NCBI RefSeq assembly: GCF_022829345.1
Contig: NZ_JAKSXV010000060.1
Coordinates: 51,122-115,121 of the forward strand
Length of the DNA: 64,000 nucleotides
DNA from: Methylobacterium sp. J-090
GTDB lineage: Bacteria > Pseudomonadota > Alphaproteobacteria > Rhizobiales > Beijerinckiaceae
Direction of reading: 5' to 3'
How positions within the stretch are numbered: the first letter of the stretch is position 1; each line of letters begins with the position of its first letter. The notes beneath the pieces are model-generated. The model worked only from the letters and a program-made list of their open reading frames with translations, had not been told where the DNA came from and made no database searches. Shown piece after piece: positions 1 through 8,150 of the stretch. The translations under genes were made by a program, and so were the position numbers.

Positions 1-1031
1 CCAGGGTGGAGGCGGCCTGCGGCCTGGAGCCCAAGCCCTTGCGCCTGCATGCGGAAACCGCGTGGCGGATGATGAACCGCAACGACCCGTTCGTGAACAT
101 CCTGCGCACCTCCATGGCGGCGGGCTCGGCCGGCCTCGGCGGCGCCGACAGCGTCACCGCCCTCCCCTACACGGCGGCTTTGGGCCTCGCCGACGCCTTC
201 GCCCGCCGGGTGGTGCGCAACAGCCAGATCGTCCTCATCGAGGAATCCAACCTCGCCCGGGTCGCCGATCCGGCGGCGGGCGCGGGCAGCTTCGAGACCC
301 TGACGGACGAACTGACCCGGGCCGCCTGGAGCGGATTCCAGGCCATCGAGGCCGAGGGCGGCATCGTCGCGAGTCTCCGGGCCGGTGCCCTTCAAGCCCG
401 GATCGCCATGATGCGGGAGACTCGCGAACGAAACGTCGCCACCCGCCGCGAGGCCCTGACCGGGGCGAGCGAGTTCCCGTTCCTGGCCGAGAAGCCGGTG
501 ACCACCCTCGACGTCGCGCCGCTTCGAAACGAGCCCGTGACGTTCGGCTCTGGCGAGACGCTGACCTGCGACCCCCTGTCGTCGCGCCGCTTGGCCGAGC
601 CCTACGAGGCGCTTCGCGATGCGTCCGATGCGCACCTCGCCGCGTCCGGCAAGCGGCCTCAGGTGTTCCTCGCCAATCTCGGGACGGTGGCGGTGTTCAA
701 CGCCCGCTCGACCTTCGCCGCCAATGCATTCGCCGCCGGCGGCATCGAGGCGGTGAACGAGGACGGGTTCGACGCGGCCGACGCCGTGGCGCAGGCGTTC
801 GCGACGTCGGGCGCCCGCGTCGCCTGCCTGTGCTCGTCGGACGCGGTCTACGCGACCCGGGCGGTGGCGGCGGCCCGGGCCCTCGCGGCGGCCGGTGCCG
901 CGCGGATCTACCTCGCGGGCAAGCCCGGCGACCTCGGCGACGCCCTGACCCAGGCCGGAATCCACGGCTTCCTGTTCGCGGGCGGCGACCTGCTGGCCCT
1001 CCTCACCGACGCCCAGGACGCGGCGCGCTGA
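1..1031 (+). CDS. mutA: Methylmalonyl-CoA mutase small (beta) subunit, 5' end outside window
   Basis: This is the C-terminal 342 or so residues of the small subunit of adenosylcobalamin-dependent methylmalonyl-CoA mutase. The enzyme interconverts methylmalonyl-CoA and succinyl-CoA, the last step of propionyl-CoA and ethylmalonyl-CoA pathway carbon entry into the TCA cycle. The reading frame is open from base 3, so the start lies upstream. The first part carries the mutase barrel signature: a TAWRMMNRNDP-like stretch, a GADSVTALPY segment, and EESNLARVADPAAGAG. The last 130 residues form the degenerate cobalamin-fold domain typical of this subunit. No large-subunit gene follows, so mutB must be upstream or elsewhere. 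Confidence 0.93.
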   Translation, partial: RVEAACGLEPKPLRLHAETAWRMMNRNDPFVNILRTSMAAGSAGLGGADSVTALPYTAALGLADAFARRVVRNSQIVLIEESNLARVADPAAGAGSFETLTDELTRAAWSGFQAIEAEGGIVASLRAGALQARIAMMRETRERNVATRREALTGASEFPFLAEKPVTTLDVAPLRNEPVTFGSGETLTCDPLSSRRLAEPYEALRDASDAHLAASGKRPQVFLANLGTVAVFNARSTFAANAFAAGGIEAVNEDGFDAADAVAQAFATSGARVACLCSSDAVYATRAVAAARALAAAGAARIYLAGKPGDLGDALTQAGIHGFLFAGGDLLALLTDAQDAAR

Positions 1032-1098
1032 GGCGGCAACCGAACCGGCGCCGGGGCGTTCTACGAGCGTTGCCGTATCACTCCCGGAACGGAAAACC

Positions 1099-1473
1099 AT
1101 GCGCTTCCAACTTCTTACCGCCGCCCTCGTGCTCCTGACCGCCCCGGCGTCGGCCGCCACCAAGAAGGTCCAGGTGCCGCACCGGTACGACGGAGCCTGG
1201 AGCATCGAGGTCGTCACCCTCGACGGCCCGTGCGACCGCGCCTACCGCTACGGCGTCCAGATCCGCCGGGGCGCGGCGACCTACGCGGGGGGCGACTTCA
1301 CCATCAACGGCCGGGTCTCCGGCAACGGGTCCGTGCGCGCCGTCATCAGCCGGGGTTCGGACAGCGCCGACGTGGTCGGACGCCTCGGCCGGCAGGGTAC
1401 CGGCGGCGGCACCTGGAACACCACGGGCGTCATCGGCTGCAGCGGACGCTGGAACGCCGAGCGGCGCGGCTGA
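1099..1473 (+). CDS. Small secreted protein of unknown function
   Basis: A 124-residue protein with a clear signal peptide (charged start, hydrophobic run, Ala-x-Ala cleavage near residue 20). The mature part is a short beta-rich domain with two cysteines (in GPCDRAY and GVIGCSGRW) that could form a disulfide. Gly, Thr and Val dominate the sequence. It probably acts in the periplasm or outside the cell. It stands alone behind mutA with a 67-base gap. No function can be assigned. Confidence 0.7.
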   Translation: MRFQLLTAALVLLTAPASAATKKVQVPHRYDGAWSIEVVTLDGPCDRAYRYGVQIRRGAATYAGGDFTINGRVSGNGSVRAVISRGSDSADVVGRLGRQGTGGGTWNTTGVIGCSGRWNAERRG

Positions 1474-1651
1474 GGCGGGACGGACCGGTCCACGCCGCCC
1501 CGCGCCGGAAGCGGCCCCGTTCCACCCGTGTGATGCGCCGGTCACAGGGCCGTCAAAACCGTACGGCGCGGCGCGAAGGCCCTGTTCCCGCCGGAATCTT
1601 CCCTGAAGACTTGTTCAGAATCGAAGATGGTTTCGAACGGGGCTTCACGCG

Positions 1652-2074
1652 ATGAAGACATGGTGGCTGGGTGCGCTCGTTCTTCTCACGGGCCTCGGTG
1701 CCGAGGCCCAGGCCGCGTCGCGGGTACCGGGGCGCCCGCACCCGGTGATGTCGCCCCTCGAGACGGCGGCGACGGCGTGCTTCGCCGAGACCATCCTGTC
1801 GAATCCCGCCGCCATGCGGCATGCCCGCGCCGGGCGCTGGTACGAGGCCGCGGGCGTGATCGGGTTCCTGTGTCGGCCCGAGGTGGACGCCATGGTGCGG
1901 GCGCATGACGGCCTTCACGGCCGCGGCACCGGCGAGCGCTTCTTCCGCACCGCGTACACCCGGCATCTCGGCGAGGAACTCGCCGGGCGGCTCCTGCCGA
2001 TGCTGACGCGACAGGATGTCGCCAGTGCCGAGCCCGCACCGGACAAGGCCGAGACGGACAAGCCGGCCGAGTAG
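1652..2074 (+). CDS. Small secreted protein of unknown function
   Basis: A 140-residue protein with an N-terminal signal peptide (MKTWWLGALVLLTG, cleavage near AQA-AS, residue 22). The mature part is mostly helical with two Cys residues (ACFAET and FLCRPE) and ends in an acidic/lysine tail. An alternative upstream start at 1627 would put extra charge before the hydrophobic run and is less likely. A hairpin follows the stop. Function unknown. Confidence 0.65.
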   Translation: MKTWWLGALVLLTGLGAEAQAASRVPGRPHPVMSPLETAATACFAETILSNPAAMRHARAGRWYEAAGVIGFLCRPEVDAMVRAHDGLHGRGTGERFFRTAYTRHLGEELAGRLLPMLTRQDVASAEPAPDKAETDKPAE

Positions 2075-2084
2075 GCGCATGCGG

Positions 2085-2121
2085 GGCCGGCCCGATCCCG
2101 ACGGGATCGGGCGAACCGGCC
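2085..2121. terminator. Hairpin after the secreted-protein gene
   Basis: A 9-bp perfect stem (CCCGATCCC 2091-2099 with GGGATCGGG 2103-2111, loop GAC) sits inside a second GGCCGG/CCGGCC arm pair (2085-2090, 2116-2121). It starts 11 bases after the stop codon. There is no T run, so termination is likely but not certain. Confidence 0.5.
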
Positions 2122-2214
2122 ACCGCACGCGAGCGACCGCCCGACACCGATCCTTCAGACTCATGTGGCAGGATGGCGTCTCCGTGCCGCTTTGCGCGGA
2201 GGGAGAGCGGCTTC

Positions 2215-3573
2215 ATGCTGGATGTGCGGCGGCCCGAAACGCGTCTCCCGTACGAGATCGCGTCGCCGCCGGTCGGCCTCGTCGCCCTGCTGGACCGGCT
2301 GTGCCAGGCCCTGGCGATCGCGTCGGCGGACATCCGCCTGTCAGACGGGTCCGTAATGCGCAGCGGCGACGGCCGCGACCGCGCGGAGCCGCATCCGTCC
2401 GTGGACATTCCGCTGGGGAACGGGCCTTCGGAAAACGGCGGGCCTCTCGGCACCCTGAGCCTGTCGGCTCCGTGGGCGCGACACCCGTCGGCGGCCCAGG
2501 AGGCCTGCCTGTCGGGCTTCGTCCTGGCGGCGAGCCTCGTCCTCGAGCGGGAGCGGGACGCCGCCACCCTGATGCGCCTCGGCACCGAGCGGACGATCCT
2601 CGCCGCCATCGTCCGCGATCAGTCCGCCGCCCTCGCCCACCTGCGCGAGACCTTCGAGGCGGCGAGTCAGGTCGCCCGGATCGGCGTGTGGGAATGCGAC
2701 CTGCGCGACCAGCGCCTGACCTGGACGGACGCCGTCTACGACCTCTTCGAGTTTCAGCGCGGCAGCGTCCTCGACCGTGACGCGACCCTGCGCTGCTATC
2801 CGCCCGGCTCCCGCGAAACCATGGAAGCCCTGCGGGCCCGGGCCATCGCCGAGGGCGGCGGCTTCCACCTCGACACGCCCATCGTCACCGCGCGCGGCCG
2901 GCACCGCTGGATGCGCCTGACCGCGACCGTCGCGTGCGCGGACGGCGTGCCCGTGCGCCTCTTCGGCATGAAGCAGGACATCACCGAGGAGAGGCTCCAG
3001 GCCGACCGGACCCGGCACCGCGCCGAGACCGACGGGATGACCGGCCTGCCCAACCGCAGCGTGTTCGAGGCGCGGCTCGCCGCCCTGGACGGACCCGGCG
3101 CGGACCCGTTTTCGCCGGGTGCGGCGCCTTACGGTGCCCTGCTGCTCATCGACCTCGACGGGTTCAAGGCGGTCAACGACACCTTCGGGCACGCCATGGG
3201 CGACACCTGCCTGGCCCAGGCGGCCCAGCGCCTGCGGAAGGCCTGCCGCCCCGGCGACTTCGTGGCCCGGATCGGCGGGGACGAGTTCGCCGTCCTGCTC
3301 GGCGGCCCGCTCGCCGGAGCGGAGCCCGAGGCCTGCGCCCAACGGATCGTCGCGGCCCTCCGCTCCCGGGTCCGGGGGAACGGCCTGAGCGTGCGGCTCG
3401 GTGCCTCCGTCGGCCTGGCGCGGACCGGGGATTGCGGTGCGACCGAGCTGTTCGCCCGCGCCGACCGGGCGCTCTACGCCGCCAAGGCCGCGGGCCGGAA
3501 CACCGTTCGGAGTTTCGCCCCGGCCCTCGCCCCGGGCGCACCGGCCCGGACGCGGCGAGGTGCCATCGCCTGA
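2215..3573 (+). CDS. PAS-GGDEF diguanylate cyclase
   Basis: A 452-residue cytoplasmic protein predicted to make cyclic di-GMP. The N-terminal 140 residues look like a degenerate GAF or leader region. A PAS domain follows (about residues 150-265, with the ARIGVWECDL and RWMRLTATV elements and a MKQDITEER exit). The GGDEF domain comes next, with the intact GGDEF motif at residues 354-358 and the DxxTGLPNR and FKAVNDTFGH blocks. There is no EAL domain. I chose ATG 2215 because GGAGGGA (2198-2204) lies 10 bases upstream; an ATG at 2173 in the same frame has only a weak site. The gene stands alone. Confidence 0.85.
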   Translation: MLDVRRPETRLPYEIASPPVGLVALLDRLCQALAIASADIRLSDGSVMRSGDGRDRAEPHPSVDIPLGNGPSENGGPLGTLSLSAPWARHPSAAQEACLSGFVLAASLVLERERDAATLMRLGTERTILAAIVRDQSAALAHLRETFEAASQVARIGVWECDLRDQRLTWTDAVYDLFEFQRGSVLDRDATLRCYPPGSRETMEALRARAIAEGGGFHLDTPIVTARGRHRWMRLTATVACADGVPVRLFGMKQDITEERLQADRTRHRAETDGMTGLPNRSVFEARLAALDGPGADPFSPGAAPYGALLLIDLDGFKAVNDTFGHAMGDTCLAQAAQRLRKACRPGDFVARIGGDEFAVLLGGPLAGAEPEACAQRIVAALRSRVRGNGLSVRLGASVGLARTGDCGATELFARADRALYAAKAAGRNTVRSFAPALAPGAPARTRRGAIA

Positions 3574-4376
3574 GTCGTGGGGGTACGCCCGTCCGTCATG
3601 GGGCGGTTGGAGTGTGGTAGACCTCAATGGGTCCTCGAAGATCGGGACCGCACAGTCACGCCCATCCCGACCGTCGGCCTCGTTCGGACGATCGTATCAG
3701 GTGCGGTGCTCGGTCGACGAAGAGACGGGCGTCGACGTGCCGAGGGAAAGCGTCTTCGAGACCCGCACGATCGAACACCGCCGCCAGCGACGTGCGTCGG
3801 CCCGGGACGAAGCCCGGCGCGACCGGGTCGCCTTCATCGAAGGCGACGACGATCGGCGGCGCATCCATGCAACCCTCGAAACATCACACCCCAGCAGGCC
3901 GACCGGAACGCCTGCGCCCCCCGTGCCCGCGAAATCCGAAGACGATCGCGTGCGTCCATCCGTTCTTGCGTGAGCACGTTCTCGGTATCGGCAGGAATCG
4001 GCATGCGCGGCCCCGGACCGCCTCATGACACGCGGCGACGCCGACGAAGACGAACGGCCAACCCACTGCGTCCACGTCAACGCCGAATCCCCCACGTCAT
4101 CTCGAAATACCGTGTCTCTTATGAAACACAGGTCCGTACAGGGAATGATTTCGCAATTATATATCTCAATACATACCTAAAACATTCATAGTATAAGCAT
4201 ATTACTATCGCGAACATGCTGGAGTATATAATTTGTCGACTATATCTATAGTGTGTTGTTTTAAGACCACATAAGAAAAACGGATGTTTTATGTACGAAT
4301 TATGACCAAGACTCATGCGTAGACTTCGCTAGGACCTCTCCGGCCGCCGTCCGGAACGGCGTGAGAGGGGCGAATC
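3574..4376. other. Non-coding stretch with AT-rich leader upstream of the autotransporter
   Basis: I find no convincing gene in these 800 bases. The first 500 bases are GC-rich with only short uneven frames. From about 4090 to 4320 the composition drops sharply to roughly one third GC, unlike everything around it. A TATAAT hexamer is present at 4227-4232 but lacks a good -35 partner. The stretch ends in the hairpin at 4335-4368 before the autotransporter start. Confidence 0.6.
4335..4368 (+). promoter_or_regulatory. Hairpin covering the ribosome site of the autotransporter
   Basis: CCTCTC (4335-4340) pairs with GAGAGG (4363-4368), and CGCCGT (4345-4350) pairs with ACGGCG (4356-4361) around a 5-base loop. 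The right arm is also the Shine-Dalgarno site GAGAGGGG (4363-4370), 6 bases before ATG 4377. Translation may therefore depend on opening this structure. This is an inference from pairing only. Confidence 0.45.
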
Positions 4377-7300
4377 ATGGATTTGAAGCAAAGTGTCTCG
4401 ATCATCGCGGTGATGGTCGCGGCGTTCGGATCGACGGTCGCGCAGGCGCAGACCGCCACCGTCACACCCGCCGACGCCAACGTTCTGAACCTGCTGTCCC
4501 CGTTTCTCGGTCTGAACGCGACCGCGATCGGGCGGCAGACGCTGCGCGACAATCTCCAGCAGTCGATCGCGATCAACAACGCGGCGACCCCGCAGCAGCA
4601 GCAGCTGGCGATCAGCGACAAGTCCGGGAACGTCATCAACGGACTCGGTCCGATCCTGGGGGGGATCTACGCCTCGTCCAGAGCGAGGGATTCGACGGCG
4701 TCGAACGGTTCGATCGGCCGCGTCAACGATCTGATGTCGCGGTCTCTCGTGCTGACGGCGTCCGCCGTCAGCACGACGAAGAACTACTTCGCCAACGGCG
4801 CGGCCATCAATCCCGGCACCGTGACCGCCAACTACGTGCCCGTCCGGGCCGTGGCAGCCGCCGGCTACAGCCTGCCGACCTTCGGCGATCTGCCGAACGC
4901 CCGCGAGAGCGTCTACGATCTCGCCTACGGCGTCTCGAACCGGCAGCCGGGCCAGAACGTCTACGGCAACTCGCGACCGCTGCAGGTCTCGAGCCAGATC
5001 AATCAGTTCGACCCGACGGCGATCAACGGCGTCGTCGTAAGCCCGGCCTTCCCGAGCGGCCACACCGCCGGTGCCTACAACGACAGCATCCTGTTCGGAA
5101 TGCTGGTGCCGGAGCTGTATCAGAGCATGCTGTTGCGCGCCGGCGAGTTCTCGAAGAGCCGTGCCGTGCTGGGCGTGCACTACCCGCTCGACCTCGTCGC
5201 CGGCCGGGCCCTGACGTTCTACGGTCTCGCCCAGGCCTTCACCAATCCGCTCTACATCGACAACGCGGCGACGACCGGCACGGCGCTCAACCTGCCGAGC
5301 CAGCTCACGGCGGCGCAGACCCAGCTCCGGAGCACCTTCGCGCAGCAATGCGGAGACACCGTCGCGGCCTGCGCCGCGAGCGCCGCCAACACGGCGAACA
5401 ACCCGTTCGTCCCCTCGGCGGCGAACCAGGCGGCCTACCGGCAGGGCCTCACCTCCGGCCTGCCGACGCTGACCTTCGCGCAAGCCCCGCGCGAGGCGGC
5501 ACCGGCCGGCGGGCCGGACCCGTCGATCCTGCTCGCGACCCTCTACGGCGGCAGCACCGCCGCCGCGCGGACGATCGCCCCGAACGGCGGCCTGCACGGG
5601 CAGCTCGCGACGGACACGATCAACCAGATCGTCGTCAACACCCAGACCAATGCCCTCGCGGCCTTCTACGGCACGGCGCTGAGCTACTGGAGCCGGATCG
5701 ATCTCTATTCGGCGGCGGGCTATTTCGGGAACGTCACCGGGACGCTCCGCATGGACAATGCGGATCGGCTGACGACGAACGCTGCCATCGGGAGCGGCGG
5801 CGCCCTCTACGCCAACGGCACCATCACGGGCCTCGCCACCGTCGGCGCCGGCGGCCTGCTCGGCGGCATTGGCACGGTCGGCGGCGTCAGTGCGCTCTCC
5901 GGCGGCACCGTCGCCCCGGGCAATTCGATCGGCACCCTGAGGGTTGCTGGCAACGTCGCCTTCGCGGCCGGGTCGACCTACCAGGTCGAGGCGAACGCCA
6001 CCGGCCAGTCCGACCGGATCGCGGCCTCCGGCGCCGCGGCGCTGAACGGTGGCACCGTGCAGGTGCTGGCCGCAGGCGGGACCTACGATCCCCGCACCCG
6101 GTACACGATCCTCACCGCGGGCAGCGGCGTGTCCGGCCAGTTCGCGGGCGTGACCGCGAACCTCGCCTTCCTCAGCCCGAGCCTGCGCTACCAGGCCAAC
6201 GAGGTCGACCTGACGCTGACCCGCAACGACATCCCGTTCGCCACCATCGCGCAGACCCGCAACCAGGCCGCGGTCGCGACGGCGATCCAGGCCGGCGGGG
6301 CCGGCACCGGCGCCTACGACCGCACCATCGGGCTCACCACGCCGGAGGCCGTGGGGGCGTTCCAGGCGCTCACCGGCGACATCCACGCCAGTGCGATCGC
6401 AGCCGAATTCGAGACCGCGTTCTTCGTGCGCGAGTCGATCCTCGGCCGGATGCGCTGGGGCGCGTCTCCCGGCGACACCGACGGGGCGGATTACGGCCGC
6501 CTGCCGGCGTCCTACACGGCGGACCTTCCGGGCCGTCGGGCGGCCCCCGTCCCGGTGCCGGTCCGCGTCCTCGACCCGCGGGTGTTCGGCGTCTGGGGCC
6601 AGGGCTTCGGCAGCTTCGGGCAGGCCCGGACCGACGGCAACGCGGCGAGCCTGTCGCGCCAGACCTCGGGCTTCGTGCTCGGCGCCGATGCGCGCGTCGA
6701 GAGCGGCTTCCGATTCGGCCTCGCCGGCGGCTACACCGTGACGAACCTCGACACGGGCAACCGCCTGCAATCGGGCGCGATCGAGAGCGGTTTCGGCGGT
6801 CTCTACGGCGGCTACGAGCGTGGGCCGGTCTCGCTGCGCCTCGGCGCCGTCTATGCCGACAATTCGGCGCGCCTGCGCCGCACGGTGCTGTTCGCCGGGG
6901 TCTCCGATGCGCCGACCGCGCGGACCGGCGGCGCGACGATCCAGGGGTTCGGCGAACTCGGCTACAAGGTCTTCCTCGGCGGCGCGGCGGCGCCGAACGG
7001 CAGGGAGTCCGGGCCGGTGCCCGTGACGGCACCGTCCTACATCGAGCCCTTCGTCGGCGGCGCCGCCATCTCCATCCGCCGCGACCGCTTCGCCGAGACC
7101 GGTGGTGTCGCGGCGCTGACCGGGTTCGCCCGCGACTACGACCTCGGCACGGCCACCGCCGGCCTACGGGCGCAGACCAGCCTCGAGCTCGGCTTCGGGG
7201 TTCCGGTCTCCGCCCACGGCCTGCTGGGCTACCGCCGCGCCTTCGGCGACGTGGTTCCGACGGCCCTCCTCGCCTTCGGTGCGACCGGACCGACCTTCCT

Positions 7301-7460
7301 GACGGCCGGCCTCCCCATCGACCGCGACGCTCTGGTGGCCGAAGCCGGCCTCGACCTCCGGGTCTCGGCCAACGCGACGCTCGGCGTGGCCTATGCGGGC
7401 CAGGCGGGACGCCGCGCCGAGGACCACGCGGTGAAGGGCAACTTCACCTACCGGTTCTGA
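4377..7460 (+). CDS. Autotransporter with PAP2/acid-phosphatase-like passenger domain
   Basis: A 1027-residue type V secretion protein. A signal peptide ends near residue 25 (AQA-QT). The passenger (about 30-290) resembles class A acid phosphatases/PAP2: FPSGH at 225-229 and SRxxxxxH...D at 261-272. In the first motif (normally K-x6-RP) the lysine is Gln193 (R200, P201). A Gly-rich beta-helix segment follows, with the passenger-associated repeat GGTVAPGNSIGTL near residue 515. The C-terminal 280 residues form the beta-barrel, ending in the aromatic residue F1027 (FTYRF) expected for outer-membrane insertion. It probably exposes or releases a phosphatase at the cell surface. The Lys-to-Gln change makes activity uncertain. 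Confidence 0.85.
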   Translation: MDLKQSVSIIAVMVAAFGSTVAQAQTATVTPADANVLNLLSPFLGLNATAIGRQTLRDNLQQSIAINNAATPQQQQLAISDKSGNVINGLGPILGGIYASSRARDSTASNGSIGRVNDLMSRSLVLTASAVSTTKNYFANGAAINPGTVTANYVPVRAVAAAGYSLPTFGDLPNARESVYDLAYGVSNRQPGQNVYGNSRPLQVSSQINQFDPTAINGVVVSPAFPSGHTAGAYNDSILFGMLVPELYQSMLLRAGEFSKSRAVLGVHYPLDLVAGRALTFYGLAQAFTNPLYIDNAATTGTALNLPSQLTAAQTQLRSTFAQQCGDTVAACAASAANTANNPFVPSAANQAAYRQGLTSGLPTLTFAQAPREAAPAGGPDPSILLATLYGGSTAAARTIAPNGGLHGQLATDTINQIVVNTQTNALAAFYGTALSYWSRIDLYSAAGYFGNVTGTLRMDNADRLTTNAAIGSGGALYANGTITGLATVGAGGLLGGIGTVGGVSALSGGTVAPGNSIGTLRVAGNVAFAAGSTYQVEANATGQSDRIAASGAAALNGGTVQVLAAGGTYDPRTRYTILTAGSGVSGQFAGVTANLAFLSPSLRYQANEVDLTLTRNDIPFATIAQTRNQAAVATAIQAGGAGTGAYDRTIGLTTPEAVGAFQALTGDIHASAIAAEFETAFFVRESILGRMRWGASPGDTDGADYGRLPASYTADLPGRRAAPVPVPVRVLDPRVFGVWGQGFGSFGQARTDGNAASLSRQTSGFVLGADARVESGFRFGLAGGYTVTNLDTGNRLQSGAIESGFGGLYGGYERGPVSLRLGAVYADNSARLRRTVLFAGVSDAPTARTGGATIQGFGELGYKVFLGGAAAPNGRESGPVPVTAPSYIEPFVGGAAISIRRDRFAETGGVAALTGFARDYDLGTATAGLRAQTSLELGFGVPVSAHGLLGYRRAFGDVVPTALLAFGATGPTFLTAGLPIDRDALVAEAGLDLRVSANATLGVAYAGQAGRRAEDHAVKGNFTYRF

Positions 7461-7463
7461 GTC

Positions 7464-7506
7464 GACGCGGGCGCCCGGCCGGGGAGATCGGCCGGGCGCC
7501 CGCGTC
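7464..7506. terminator. Strong hairpin after the autotransporter
   Basis: A perfect 17-bp inverted repeat (7464-7480 with 7490-7506) with a 9-base loop begins 3 bases after the stop codon. It is followed by CTCTC rather than a T run. It is the best terminator for the autotransporter transcript. Confidence 0.75.
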
Positions 7507-7895
7507 TCTCAGAGATTGCTTGTTGCGCCGAAGCGCTCGGATGGGGTGGCGGCGGCATGAACCGCTCGAGCCTGCCATAGGCCGGGGGCGCAGGCGCGAC
7601 CGCTGATCGATGGCGGCCTCGACGATGCCGCGATCACCGGGATGGATGCGATCCAGCCACTCCGTACCCGAGGGCATCGACGGTGCGCCGGCCGGTCGAC
7701 CGAGCCCACTCTTCGCTCACGGACACCGATCGACCGGCGGCATCCGTCACCAGAATCATTGTGGCCACGTCACATCATCTTGTTCGCACGATCAGCGTCG
7801 CGTGCCATAAATTCTCCGCAACCGGGTTTAATCCTAGTTGGCATACGGCACACCAGAGCAATCGGGCCGTCCGAGTTTGCATGCCAGGGCACCGC
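7507..7895. other. Non-coding stretch
   Basis: About 390 bases between the autotransporter terminator and the next small gene. I see no credible coding frame, tRNA or repeat. The last 100 bases are slightly AT-richer and probably hold the promoter of the gene at 7896. Confidence 0.4.
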
Positions 7896-8108
7896 ATGTC
7901 CTCTTCCGACAACGCGACCACGGCCCGTTTGAACGCCATCTCGGCCGCCTTGCGGATCCCCCTCGACCAGCTCTTCGAGACGCCCGCTTCGTGCGAACTC
8001 GCGGACGCGAACGAGTGCCTCCGGCTCTGGCGCCTGCTCAGAACCGCGGAAGCGCGCGATCGCGCCCTGGCGGCCCTCCGCAAGGCGGTGGAGGAGGAAG
8101 CGACCTGA
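7896..8108 (+). CDS. Small HTH-like hypothetical protein
   Basis: A 70-residue, mostly helical acidic protein. The segment ARLNAISAALRIPLDQLF reads like the end of an XRE-type helix-turn-helix. The second half (ECLRLWRLLRTAEARDRALAALR) is a helix pair. ATG 7896 is chosen because AGGGC lies just upstream; ATG 7881 is an alternative, and the frame further upstream does not look coding. Small proteins of this plan may be regulators. I cannot assign a role. It converges on the GGDEF-EAL gene. Confidence 0.55.
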   Translation: MSSSDNATTARLNAISAALRIPLDQLFETPASCELADANECLRLWRLLRTAEARDRALAALRKAVEEEAT

Positions 8109-8150
8109 GCTCCGACCGGCGTTCGGTCGGATTCGCTGGAACGCCGGGAC

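Noticed and set aside
3577..4191. 204-codon plus-strand frame and short minus-strand frames between the GGDEF and autotransporter genes
   Set aside because: Arg/Ser/Pro-rich, no ribosome site, no motif; composition is not that of coding DNA.
4329..6770. 813-codon open frame antisense to the autotransporter
   Set aside because: It mirrors the codon pattern of the real gene in GC-rich DNA, has a low-complexity Arg/Gly/Ala/Val make-up and shows no recognisable motif.
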